The position numbers and the translations under genes were made by a program. Shown in pieces: positions 34,450 to 44,204 of a stretch of DNA of 64,000 nt (the first letter of the stretch is position 1; each line of letters opens with the position of its first letter). This stretch comes from Nansenia antarctica (lineage: Eukaryota; Chordata; Actinopteri; Argentiniformes; Microstomatidae), in the NCBI GenBank assembly GCA_963989245.1, contig OZ022344.1, forward strand, positions 62,149,242-62,213,241. The letters are read 5' to 3'. The notes beneath the pieces are model-generated. The model did not search any database. It saw only the letters and a program-made list of their open reading frames with translations, and had not been told where the DNA came from.

Positions 34450-35590
34450 TTATTTTTGAACAAATAAAACCAATTCTGATGAAGTCCATCCCACCAAGCA
34501 CATCACTTGTTTTTTTTTGCCTTCTTTGCCTGTACCAGCACTTCCAGTGCTTTTTTTTCTTTTTTGAGCAGCCATGTGCCTCACTGTGGCTTGCCTGTCA
34601 TCCCCACTGCAGTCTTCCTGCTTTGTGCAGCACTGGTTGTTGGCTGGCAACCAAACTCTTCCTGCCTCCCTTTTGTCTTCAACAGGGCCTGTTGTCTGCG
34701 AGCCTTGTCTTTTGAGCCTGCAGTGTGGATGTTCCTGCATAGGACCTTGTCTACCTTTGAGAACTTGACATCCTCTCTCCTGAACATCTGTATTGCTGTC
34801 TGACCCCTGGACCTGAGGGCATACTTGGTTGTCTGGATTGGTTGTCCCTAAAGGTGTCCATGCCCATTCTGGTGCTTTTGCAGTCAATAATATCTCCCAT
34901 GGCACTGAACGATGACTCACCATTGGTCCATGGAAAATGGAGAGCGCTGCTCGAACCACATGGTTGAGGCCTGGGTACCTTCCAGTGTCAATGACATTTG
35001 CCCACCAGTTAACCATGTTGTCCCCATCAGTGTACAGGGGAAGGGTGGAATTTGTGCTGAATTTGACAACTTCCAGTGGCACGTCAAATTGGGGTGTGGC
35101 ACCAAGTGGCTCATCATCCCTGCCAGCCACTTCAGGAGGATGCCCGTCTCTGAGTGTCCCCTCACCAATGGGTCCAAGGCAGACAGTGACTGCAGGGTCC
35201 TGCTGTCCAGTGGCAGCTTTTTCTGCATATAGGCTGCTGTCGACATGTATGCAGTCTTCGCTGTTTCGAGAAACTGCAGCACACTCTGTAAAACATTAAA
35301 ACGATTGCAATTAAATCATTTTACCTGGAGACATTTATAAATGTTTGATTTGCCGTTTTTAATACATTTACTAACCTGATTAGGTGGATTTTCTGCCTTC
35401 AGTTTCTCCGCCACCTGTCCGACAAACAGCTCACAGAGAGGCAGCATTTTGTCCTTGAAATCCAACTCCATGATATTCTTTGGGGTGGTATGCAGATTCT
35501 CAGCCTTGATAAAGCACCCCATGAAGGTTTTCACGACTTCAAGCTGCTTGTCATGCAGCTTGTGGACAAGGGTTTGGCTGCCCTGTGAAT
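34450..35590 (-). pseudogene. hAT transposase C-terminal exons in the palindrome spacer
   Basis: An exon at 35534-35350 reads KTFMGCFIKAENLHTTPKNI and KDKMLPLCELFVGQVAEKLK. A second exon reads MQKKLPLDSRTLQSLSALDP, then, after a frame change near 35100, PQFDVPLEVVKFSTNSTLPL and DGDNMVNWWANVIDTGRYPG. A hAT dimerisation motif (SFSAMGDIIDCKSTRMGMDT) appears in a third frame around 34880-34915. It belongs to an uncharacterised fish hAT protein family and is clearly decayed. The DDE core is not present. Confidence 0.55.
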
Positions 35591-35689
35591 AATGGCATTA
35601 TTATAAAATGCTACAACAATTCTATTACCATACACAGACATGCAGTTGAGGGTCTGTTTATATCACAATCTAACTGATGAGAGAATACA

Positions 35690-36440
35690 AGGATAGGCCT
35701 ATTTAGGCACAACAGCGGCTCTACTTCCTGAGAGTCCTCAGGAAGGAACACAACAAGCAGGAGATACTGGTGGCCTTCTACCGCGGCGGAGTGGAGAGCA
35801 TCCTCACCTACGGCATCTGCAACTGGTTCTCCAGCTGCACAACCGCAGAGAGAAATGCGCTACAGAGAGTCGTGAGAACAGCCCAGAAGATCACCGGCAC
35901 CCCCCTCCCCTCTCTGGAAGAGCTGTACAACACACGCTGTCTCAGGAAGGCCTCCAAGATCTCCAGAGACCCAACCCACCCTGGGTACGAACACTTTGCC
36001 CGGCTGCCCTCGAAAAGGCGGTACAGGACCATGGCCGCAAGGACAAACAGACTGAAGCACAGCTTCTACCCCAGGGCCATCCAGGCCCTGAACACAGCAA
36101 AGACCTAGGTTCTGGGCCCTGGACAGTCTGGACGGATTGATGGCAGCTGCTGGATTGAAAAAATCAGGTGTAGTGCTGAGGTACAAATATGTACATTTCA
36201 AGCCTGCAAACTGCGACACTTTAAATGAATGTGCAATAACACTATGTGCAATATGACAACCCTAGTCGTCTATCTGTACAGTATAGTATAGTGGATAGTG
36301 TACATAGCCTTTATTTATGTAAACCAGCTCCTTTCCCTTCTTTCCTAGCACCAGGGGAGCCACCCCTCCTAAATGTCGTTGTTTGGTACCTGTACTATAG
36401 CAATGACAATAAAGACCATTCATTCATTCATTCATTCATT
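35690..36440 (+). mobile_element. L2-type LINE, 3' end with RT C-terminus
   Basis: The frame 35706-36107 reads FLRVLRKEHNKQEILVAFYR, GGVESILTYGICNWFSSCTT, then VVRTAQKITGTPLPSLEELY and ends ALNTAKT. The 3' UTR ends in GACAATAAAGACC and an ATTC repeat (36415-36440). It abuts the first base of the right palindrome arm, so this insertion sits at the arm/spacer border. Its tail matches the minus-strand fragment at 11905-11995. Confidence 0.8.
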
Positions 36441-37029
36441 CAAATGGGAAAAGGATTTAGACATGGATATAAGTAAAGAGGACTGGTCTTTCTTTTGTCT
36501 TAAAGTTCATAAATGTTCTTACAATATGAGGCACAAACTCCTTCTTTTTAAAATGTTGCATTGAACTTATTATACACCTGCAAAACTTTATAAAATTAAT
36601 AATGAAATGTCGTTTTTGTGCTGGCGCTGCAAAAAACAGAAAGGGGAGTTTTACCATATGTTTTGGTCATGTAATTTGTTGTTAAGATTTTGGAACTTTG
36701 TAATTGACACGATAGCATTATGTTTAAATATTCACATTGCAAAATCATCTCGTTTGTGTCTTTTAGGCACAATCAATATGGATCATTGGAATGAATTTCA
36801 AAAAATATATATTGATCTTGCTTTGATTGCTGCAAAGAAGTGTATTGCAATCCATTGGAGATCCGATTACTCTCCTACAATATCACATTGGTTAAATAAA
36901 ATCTCTAGCTACATTCCATTAGATAAAATATACTATAATATAAGACATAAGAGTCAGGACTTTGTAAAAATATGGCAACCACATATAGATTTTATGGCAA
37001 GAAGGGCAGCTTCAGGTACTATTGTTTGA
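36441..37029 (+). pseudogene. L1/Tx1-like LINE ORF2 end, right arm
   Basis: This is the partner of 33140-33752. It reads KWEKDLDMDISKEDWSFFCL, has a stop in LLLFKMLH (36564), then MSFLCWRCKKQKGEFYHMFW and ends ARRAASGTIV at 37029. Here the C-terminal part is in one frame where the left copy is shifted. Confidence 0.75.
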
Positions 37030-37106
37030 TGGACAGTGTTTCTTGTAGGGATGCACGGTGATGTGAATTGCTGTTAATATCATAGCGCATCCCTAATGAA
37101 TGTATT

Positions 37107-37140
<34 letters not shown>

Positions 37141-37305
37141 GTCTTATTATTATTATCTTTTTGTTGTGTTGTCGTTGGGCGTTGCCGCACAATGGTGGGT
37201 GGGGGGGAGGGGGGGAGGGGGTGGATACAAGGGGGCGGGGAAACAAGAAAAAATGTGTTCAATTATATTGTAAAAATGTTTGAATCTTTGGAGAAAAAAA
37301 AAGAA

Positions 37306-38940
37306 GAGGCGGACCCAGGTCATCCAGAAGTTCCAGAGCCCCGCTCCTGACGGCCCCACGATCATGCTGCTGTCACTCAAAGCTGGCGGGGTGGGACTGA
37401 ACCTGACAGCCGCCTCCCGTGTTTTCCTCATGGATCCAGCGTGGAACCCTGCAGCAGAGGACCAGTGTGTGGATCGCTGTCACCGCCTGGGCCAGAAGAG
37501 AGACGTCTTCATCACCAAGTTCATCGTGAAGGACTCTGTGGAGGAGAACATGGTGAAGATTCAGAGGCAGAAGCAGGATCTGGTGGACAAGGCTTTCGGC
37601 TCCAAGAACCCCACCGACAAGAAGGCGTCACGCACAGTGGCGTAGCGCCAAATCCCGGGGCCCCCCCGCAAGGTGGCGGCGGGGGCCCTTTCGCAACGGA
37701 GTAAAAAAAAAACAAAAAAAACTTGCGTTTTTTAGAGGCCGATGCGTTATTGACGTTGCGAAATTTCGCAATATGCACTCTACATTCTAAATGCTTGACT
37801 TAGCAAAAGGTACAAACAAGTGAGAGCAATAGCCTATAACTAAAACCAAATGGTAGACTACACTACATCAGTAGAATGTATTATAAGTAGAATAGTACAA
37901 GCTTTATTTCTTTTAACAAAGTGTGGTGTGCACAGCAGTGTGATATCTGTAAACATATCTGTAGACTCTCCGCTAAGGGTTGCCAGATGGGATTGAGAAT
38001 TGCCAACCTAACCAATCTAAAAACTTCTAAATCCACCAAAAACCAGCCCATCTAGCAACCCTGTCTCCACTGCATCAGAGTCTACTTGTTGCGTAAAATT
38101 GGCCAGGGTTAGTCAAATCCTTTGTTGGACATCTCGTATATTGGTATATTGTGGCATTTCTTTACTGTTTGCCATCTGGTCTAGGAATACCCAGGGAGAC
38201 GCAGACAGCAGAAGTAGATTAGAATAGTAGAATAGAAAAAAGAAACAGCTATATATAGCCTAACCATGCTGAATTACAGTATGTACCTGTATGATGCACT
38301 GACAGCCTGTGACTGTGAACCTGGCCGGACCCTGCCCTTCTGCCTGAGTTTGAGTATGATGCTGCCCAAATAAATGTTATTGTTTAGTGCTGTACGCTTT
38401 CGTGGTATTATATTGTGTGAATTATCATCTGTATGTTGTTTTTCTTTCACTCTCGACTAACCGCCGAGATAATACTTGAGACATGTACTTCCGTAAACAT
38501 ACATTTTTATTTGATTTTTTTACAATATCGGACCGACAGTCCCACATATAGCGGCTATAATGTCCGAATAGAGAATCTACCACCACCTAAAGAATGCTTA
38601 TTGTACTTTGTATTGTATTTTCGCTTGCTCATTTTCCTTGTGTCTCGCTGCCTACGTTTGACGTCAAAGTCATGTTGCTATTGGATACGGCTAACTATGT
38701 ATATATTTTTAAATATAGGCCTATATATTAAAATTAAGGTTGACACAATGAAGGGCCACTTATTTTCTTTATTTTATATATTTTTAAATTATTAAAAAAA
38801 AAAAAAATTAAAAAAAATTTGGATCCAATGTTAGGGGGCCCCCTAGTGGCTGGGGCCCCCCCGCGGTGCGTCGCTTGCGGGCCCGTCCGCTACGCCACTG
38901 GTCACGCATTAATGAAATAAAAGCCCTCATGGAGCTGTAG
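37306..38940 (+). pseudogene. HLTF-like fragment, right arm, split by a hAT
   Basis: Same helicase C-terminus as 32467-32828 (QVIQKFQSPAPDGPT, SRVFLMDPAWNPAAEDQ, KFIVKDSVEENMVKI). Coding homology runs 37306-37634, is broken by the hAT at 37635-38900, and finishes at 38909-38940 (stop at 38938). Substitutions against the left copy include L to F in SRVFLMD and R to G in KAFGSKN. Confidence 0.8.
37635..38900. mobile_element. Non-autonomous hAT in the HLTF fragment, with TSD and empty site
   Basis: Ends are CAGTGGCGTAGCGCC and GCTACGCCACTG, flanked by GTCACGCA at 37627-37634 and 38901-38908. The left arm (about 32500) has GTCACGCA once, so the empty site is preserved. The 1266 bp are non-coding. 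Its GGGGCCCCCC-rich subterminal blocks and a segment shared with 2525-2610 are visible. Confidence 0.93.
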
Positions 38941-39059
38941 ACGTCCCTATGTATGGGAACCTTGTTAAGAAATTCCCATTTTGAAGTTTAGTTTTGATAC
39001 TGTTTGTTGTGGAATGTTCTCTCAGCACATACAGTATGTCCATCGTTACATTCCCACTC

Positions 39060-40880
39060 ACCACACTGCCCTTGGTTAACAAATCTCATGATACATTAAC
39101 ATTTTTGGGCATTTAACAGATGCCTTTATCCAAAGCGACTTTTCTTTTTGGGGATTAATGTGTGGTTTCATGTATGTGGGAATACATTTTTTAAGTGACA
39201 AAAAACAAACAAACAAAAAACAACATCTTTCTTCTAATTCTAATAGATGCGTTTTCATTATTGTTACCGCTGCTTCATAGGTCTGAATAACACTGACAGG
39301 CTTTATATGTGTCCCTTGAACAGAGCTTGTATAGAAAAATTATAGCATGCATCATAGGAAGGTGCCTGGGCGCCACGCAATGATAATTTCCGTCGTTTTC
39401 AGTGAAAATAATTTTGTCACCTTTTTGGGCCATCACCAGTTTGCACCCCTGCATTACCAAAACATGTGATAGAAATGAGCCATTGAATTGTTGCACTCTC
39501 TCCAGCAATTCCCAGTTCCCGGTGTACCATTCTGTAAGTATTTTCTTCTTGGGGTAATAAAAAACCTAATAATGTTCTTCCATGAAAATTCTCTCCATTG
39601 TCCAGAGCTAGAGGTGGTGGATTGTATTTGACATATGTTCAACCATTCTTCCTCAGTTAGGACTATGTTTGCTTCCTTCTCCCACTTATCCCTAACATAT
39701 AAGGTGGAGTGATTCTTGGTGGACTGTATACTCTTCTGTATAATTCTTGACACCAGTCAGTGTTTCCTCTACATGCATTTCATCGTGGCGGACCGCCACG
39801 ATGGAATTTCCTCCGCCACCATTCAGATTTCTCAACCCAAAAAAAAAAAAAAGATTTAGGCCGCTTTTCAGACCTTCACAGCGCTAGACACACCCACAAG
39901 CGCTGAAACTGGACCAGTCCGTGTGTGTCGCGAGTATTGAACTTGAGGCTGCGTTCGTAAATTCGCTCTGAGAGCCCCGGAGCGCACACTGGGTTCAACG
40001 TCATAAAGGGACCAAGTCATTTGATTGGACAAGAGGCATTCCGTGAGTGCTGATCAGATTTCCAGAGCGTATTTACGAACGCGCCCTGGCTGTCACCCGA
40101 ACACCGCGAGCTAGCGTAGTGTAGTGTAGTATAGGATGCGTAATGTAGTGTAGTGTAGGATGGAGAGAGAGAGGAGAAGCCTCTCTATGTGTTACCTATG
40201 TCCAGTGTACTAGAACCACTCTAACAGGAGTGTTTGTCCGTGAATAACACCGGCTATGCCCGGGGCAGAAACACAAGACTATAGCTGGATAAGGTCTACA
40301 GGTCTACACGGTCATTTTAAGCCGTCGACCAGCCCTCTACGACCACGGGAAGTCATGTTAAAAGTGAAGATACTTCTGTTAAACTAAGCTAAGCTAAACA
40401 TCGCTAATCGCTAACTCCCTCCTGGGCTTAAAGTGACAAGTAATAACGTTGTGAAAAAAAACGTCAGATCAGTGTTTTTGTTTTTATTGACAACGGAATT
40501 ACATGCTGGAAAAACATGCAGACACAGACAATAAGAGACACACGGGAGAAGTACAGGAAAACATTTTATTTTTTTGGGCCATCCTCGAGTTTTGGCTGAA
40601 ATTACGTCGTTGTTTTGAGCGCGCGTGCGCGTTTCATGCGCGCGCGGTCAGCACTACCCGCCACCATTGTAAAAATTCCTGGAGGAAACACTGCCAGTTT
40701 CTTGTGGGTGTTGCCCTTATACGCATCAATACAAATGTTGACGAGACTCATTTCAGAAACCTCATTATTCTTTATATTCTTATAGAAGTAGTAATGCCTC
40801 AGTTGTAAATACCTGTAGAAATCTTGTTTCTCTAGGTTGTGATTATCAATAAGATATTGAAAGGCCTGTATTGGATGAAA
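39060..40880 (-). pseudogene. L1/Tx1-like LINE fragment, right arm, split by a MITE
   Basis: Inverted partner of 31460-32310. The frame 39753-39454 reads VRDKWEKEANIVLTEEEWLN, then QWREFSWKNIIRFFITPRRK, here without the left copy's shift. The rest resumes beyond 40693. Confidence 0.65.
39758..40693. mobile_element. 936-bp CAGTGTTTCC-ended element with 5-bp TSD
   Basis: Ends are CAGTGTTTCCTC and GAGGAAACACTG. The 5-bp duplication CCAGT lies at 39753-39757 and 40694-40698. The left arm keeps the single CCAGT (near 31647). It has the same terminal decamer and TSD length as the 13.7-kb composite element, so they look like one superfamily. A perfect 11-bp-arm hairpin (CATCGTGGCGG, one base, CCGCCACGATG) sits at 39781-39803, close to the left end. 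Confidence 0.87.
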
Positions 40881-41509
40881 TTAGGTAGGGATGTCCCGAT
40901 CCCATTTTTTCACTACCGATACTTGGGCTTCAGGTATCTGCGATACCGATATCAATCCGATATTTGTATTTACAATAAAGTACAATAAAGACCATTCATT
41001 ATTGTTTTACTCCTGAATAATAACAAATACTTCCCCAGTATAGTCCACAACATTAGGCTATTAAAGACTGCCAGCCTTTATTCAAGCAACAAAAACAGTA
41101 CTCACTGAGTCTGTTACTCACTACTCAGTGACCAACTGGTTTCAAGTTAAAACAATTTAAACAGCAGCATTCAGCATTGTAGAAAATCTGTATGTATGTC
41201 ACTATGGGAACGCCCCCTGCGTGACCTCATCAGAAACTGAATTACACTGCGCCAGCCCATTGGCTGGCCCAGGCGACGCTTGTGTCACGAGGGACGGGAC
41301 CCTCCGCCTATATAAAGGCATCTGTCGTCATTCAAAAGCCTTTGCTCCCTTCTCACTGTAGCTGACAACAACTGTGTGGGTGGCTAGAGCTAAACAGTCC
41401 ACAGATACGAGCGACCACAATACACACACACACACACACTGTATGGAAAGTTTGAGCGGCAGTGACGGCCGCGCGCTGCACTTTATTTTGATTTTGATTA
41501 TTTTGAAAG

Positions 41510-41700
41510 TCTCGTCAGTGACGGTGCAGTGTGTGTGTGTGTTAGCCCGTCAGTGACGGTGCAGTGTGTGTGTGTTAGCCCGTCAGTGACGGTGCAGTGT
41601 GTGTGTGTTAGCCCGTCAGTGACGATGCAGTGTGTGTGTGTGTTAGCCCGTCAGTGACGGTGCAGTGTTTGTGTGTGTTAGCCCGTCAGTGACGGTGCTG
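41510..41700 (-). repeat. CA/GT-rich tandem repeat, right arm
   Basis: Five to six copies of GTTAGCCCGTCAGTGACG are separated by TG runs. It is the inverted partner of 30700-30830. Confidence 0.85.
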
Positions 41701-41770
41701 AGCCGTGCTGTACGTTAACAAACACGTTTGTACCGCTGTTCCTTTGTGTCGACCTCCCTCTGTGCCTAGA

Positions 41771-42262
41771 GACTCTTACACTAACGTTACCACCAGGTGC
41801 TAGCTAGCTACGGTAGCTAACGTTACCACCAGGTGCTAGCTAACTAAGGTAGCTAACGTTACCACCAGGTGCTAGCTAACTAAGGTAGCTAACGTTACCA
41901 CCAGGTGCTAGCCAGCTACGGTAGCTAACGTTACCACCAGGTGCTAGCCAGCTACGGTAGCTAACGTTACCACCAGGTGCTAGCTAACTAAGGTAGCTAA
42001 TGTTACCACCAGGTGCTAGCCAGCTACGGTAGCTAATGTTACCACCAGGTGCTAGCTAGCTACGGTAGCTAATGTTACCACCAGGTGCTAGCTAGCTACG
42101 GTAGCTAACGTTACCACCAGGTGCTAGGTAACTAAGGTAGCTAACTAACGTTACCACCAGGTGCTAGCCAGCTACGGTGGCTAACGTTACCACCAGGTGC
42201 TAGCCAGCTACGGTAGCGAACGTTACCACCAGCTGCTAGCTAGCTAAGGTAGCTAACGTTAC
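41771..42262 (-). repeat. 36-bp satellite, right arm
   Basis: About 13-14 units of the complement (GCTAACGTTACCACCAGGTG core). The order of unit variants differs from the left array, so the arrays have been reshuffled since duplication. Confidence 0.92.
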
Positions 42263-43690
42263 CGATGCATCATCAGACAGAAATTAGCAACTGCGACTCC
42301 GCTGGCAGAAGGGTGAAAGAGGAGAAACGCTTTGAAATGGATACCATTTCCACCGACATAAGAAATATTGCCTCTCACGTAGGCTATTATGAAGGAGTGC
42401 ACACAAAGGATACGTGCACACTGCACATATCGTATTCGTCCATGTCCTGTACGCATCACACTATATACATATATATTTACTGTTCATATCATATTGATAT
42501 TCATGCAAATATATTTACTTTTTACATTCATATTCATTGCACGTATAGCGCGAGGTTGACCACCGTCCGCATTGACTTCACAGTAATGTACGTCTTCATA
42601 AGGGTAACATTCCTGATAAGTCCAATGATTGCAATATCCATACAGTGAAGAACATGAACAGGACCACTGTAGACAATTGACTATCATCCCCAAGTAGGCC
42701 TGTATGCATGTTATTTAATTATCTTGTATCCACCTAAGGTAAGGTGACCAGATTTCTCAGATGCAATCTGGGGACATTTCCAACTTTTTAGGAAAAATGT
42801 ATACATTTTATCATGATGAAGTACAGAAACGGGGACAATTGCTGTTTCATTTATTTTGACCTTATTTGGACCAATGTATACACATTCAAGCAAGAATACT
42901 CAAGTGTAACAACTGGAATGTGCCTCTCAACATTAGTGTCAGTGTACTGTAAGTGGTATTAAAAGTAATTCTTAGAACTGTTCAGGTTGACGAGCCAACC
43001 ATCAACCAAGCGGGGGGTCTGGGGGTCCTCCCCCAGAAGAAAAGAGGATTTAACACTTAATTTCCTGCATTCTGGTGAATTTGTACACACTATTGTGCTT
43101 TTTATGCCCATTTTTATCTCCACTACCCTACTCATACTTTAAGCCTAACATAATGTTTAAGCCTAACATAAGACTAATGATGTTGTCAAAATTCTGTATA
43201 TTGTATTGTATTTTTATTAATAATTTAAAACAACTTTATACACCCACTGCATATATTTCATTGTATTATCTTATTAATAATAATAGCCACCAGGGCACCC
43301 CATAAACTCTTCTCCACTAGTCTGATTAGATTGAACTATTCCAATTCCAGGACTGCAGCACAGAGCATAGGTGTTACATATTAATGTTATGACAAACCCC
43401 AGAATTGGGACAGCAAATTGAGGTTCCAGCAGCTTTATTAACATTGGGTTTAAATACAACATATTGACAATTAGGCACTTATGCTTTTGGAAATCTTCAT
43501 CGTCTAGAGTAACTTGACTTCTCAGAACAAGAGCTCGCCTCGAGCCCCAGATAGCACTTTCACTTTCCATGGCAAACTATTTTACAACTATAAATGGAAC
43601 TGTCAAACTAATGTGGAAGACACCACTGCTCACGTGCCACCCTAGGCCACCTCCTAGACACGCCACTGGGTCCTGGTAGTCTGGAAGCGT

Positions 43691-44204
43691 CCTAACGATA
43701 ACCACCCGAGTTGGGGTAGACCTCGCCCCTCCGCCACGCCCCCAGCGGGCTCGACTCGCCGCCCCGCCCCGCAGGCTGCATCCCTATGGAAACGGCATAC
43801 ATTTTCGCAGACTGCGTGGCTATTTTAAACATTACCGTTTCAATCAACCACGTAATATGTCACTGTAGCGTACTAATGTCCACCATGTACTTGAAACACA
43901 AATCAGATATTTATTCTCTCGTTAGCGTGCTAGCTAAGCATAACTGACCATGTTAAACTCCATTGACTACGTGAGCCTTAGCTAGTCTAGCTAACGTTAG
44001 TTCAAGCGTCTTCTTTAACCTAAAATCGTTCAAAGCCCTCCAACGAGTGCATAGCTAGCTAGCTAACCAACACTTAGAATAAATTGCTAAAATAATAGCA
44101 TCCACAACACAACGTTTTTGTTGGTTTCGCCAGCAAGGCTCCTCTGTCTGGGGACTGGGGCTGATTAACACTTAAGGGGGGGAGTCTTGAAGCTACAGCA
44201 ATGA
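43691..44204. other. Non-coding stretch, GC-rich then AT-rich
   Basis: The first part (43700-43790) is CpG-rich. The rest has GCTAGCTAGCTAAC-type short runs. No gene or element end is recognised. Confidence 0.4.

Larger units (their letters stand above)
36441..43690 (-). repeat. Right arm of the large inverted duplication
   Basis: This is the inverted partner of the left arm. It contains L1/Tx1 LINE pieces, the HLTF-like fragment, the CA-rich and 36-bp satellites and the outer repeat whose end reads CAGTGGCGTGTCTAGGAGGT (complement, near 43670). It has two insertions the left arm lacks: a hAT (37635-38900) and a 936-bp element (39758-40693). Confidence 0.88.

Noticed and set aside
35808..36219. 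Minus-strand frames opposite the L2 RT end
   Set aside because: Shadows of the plus-strand RT; no family similarity seen.
30096..42262. Regular 33-36 bp repeats resembling a CRISPR array
   Set aside because: Units are directly adjacent without unique spacers, and the window is eukaryotic.
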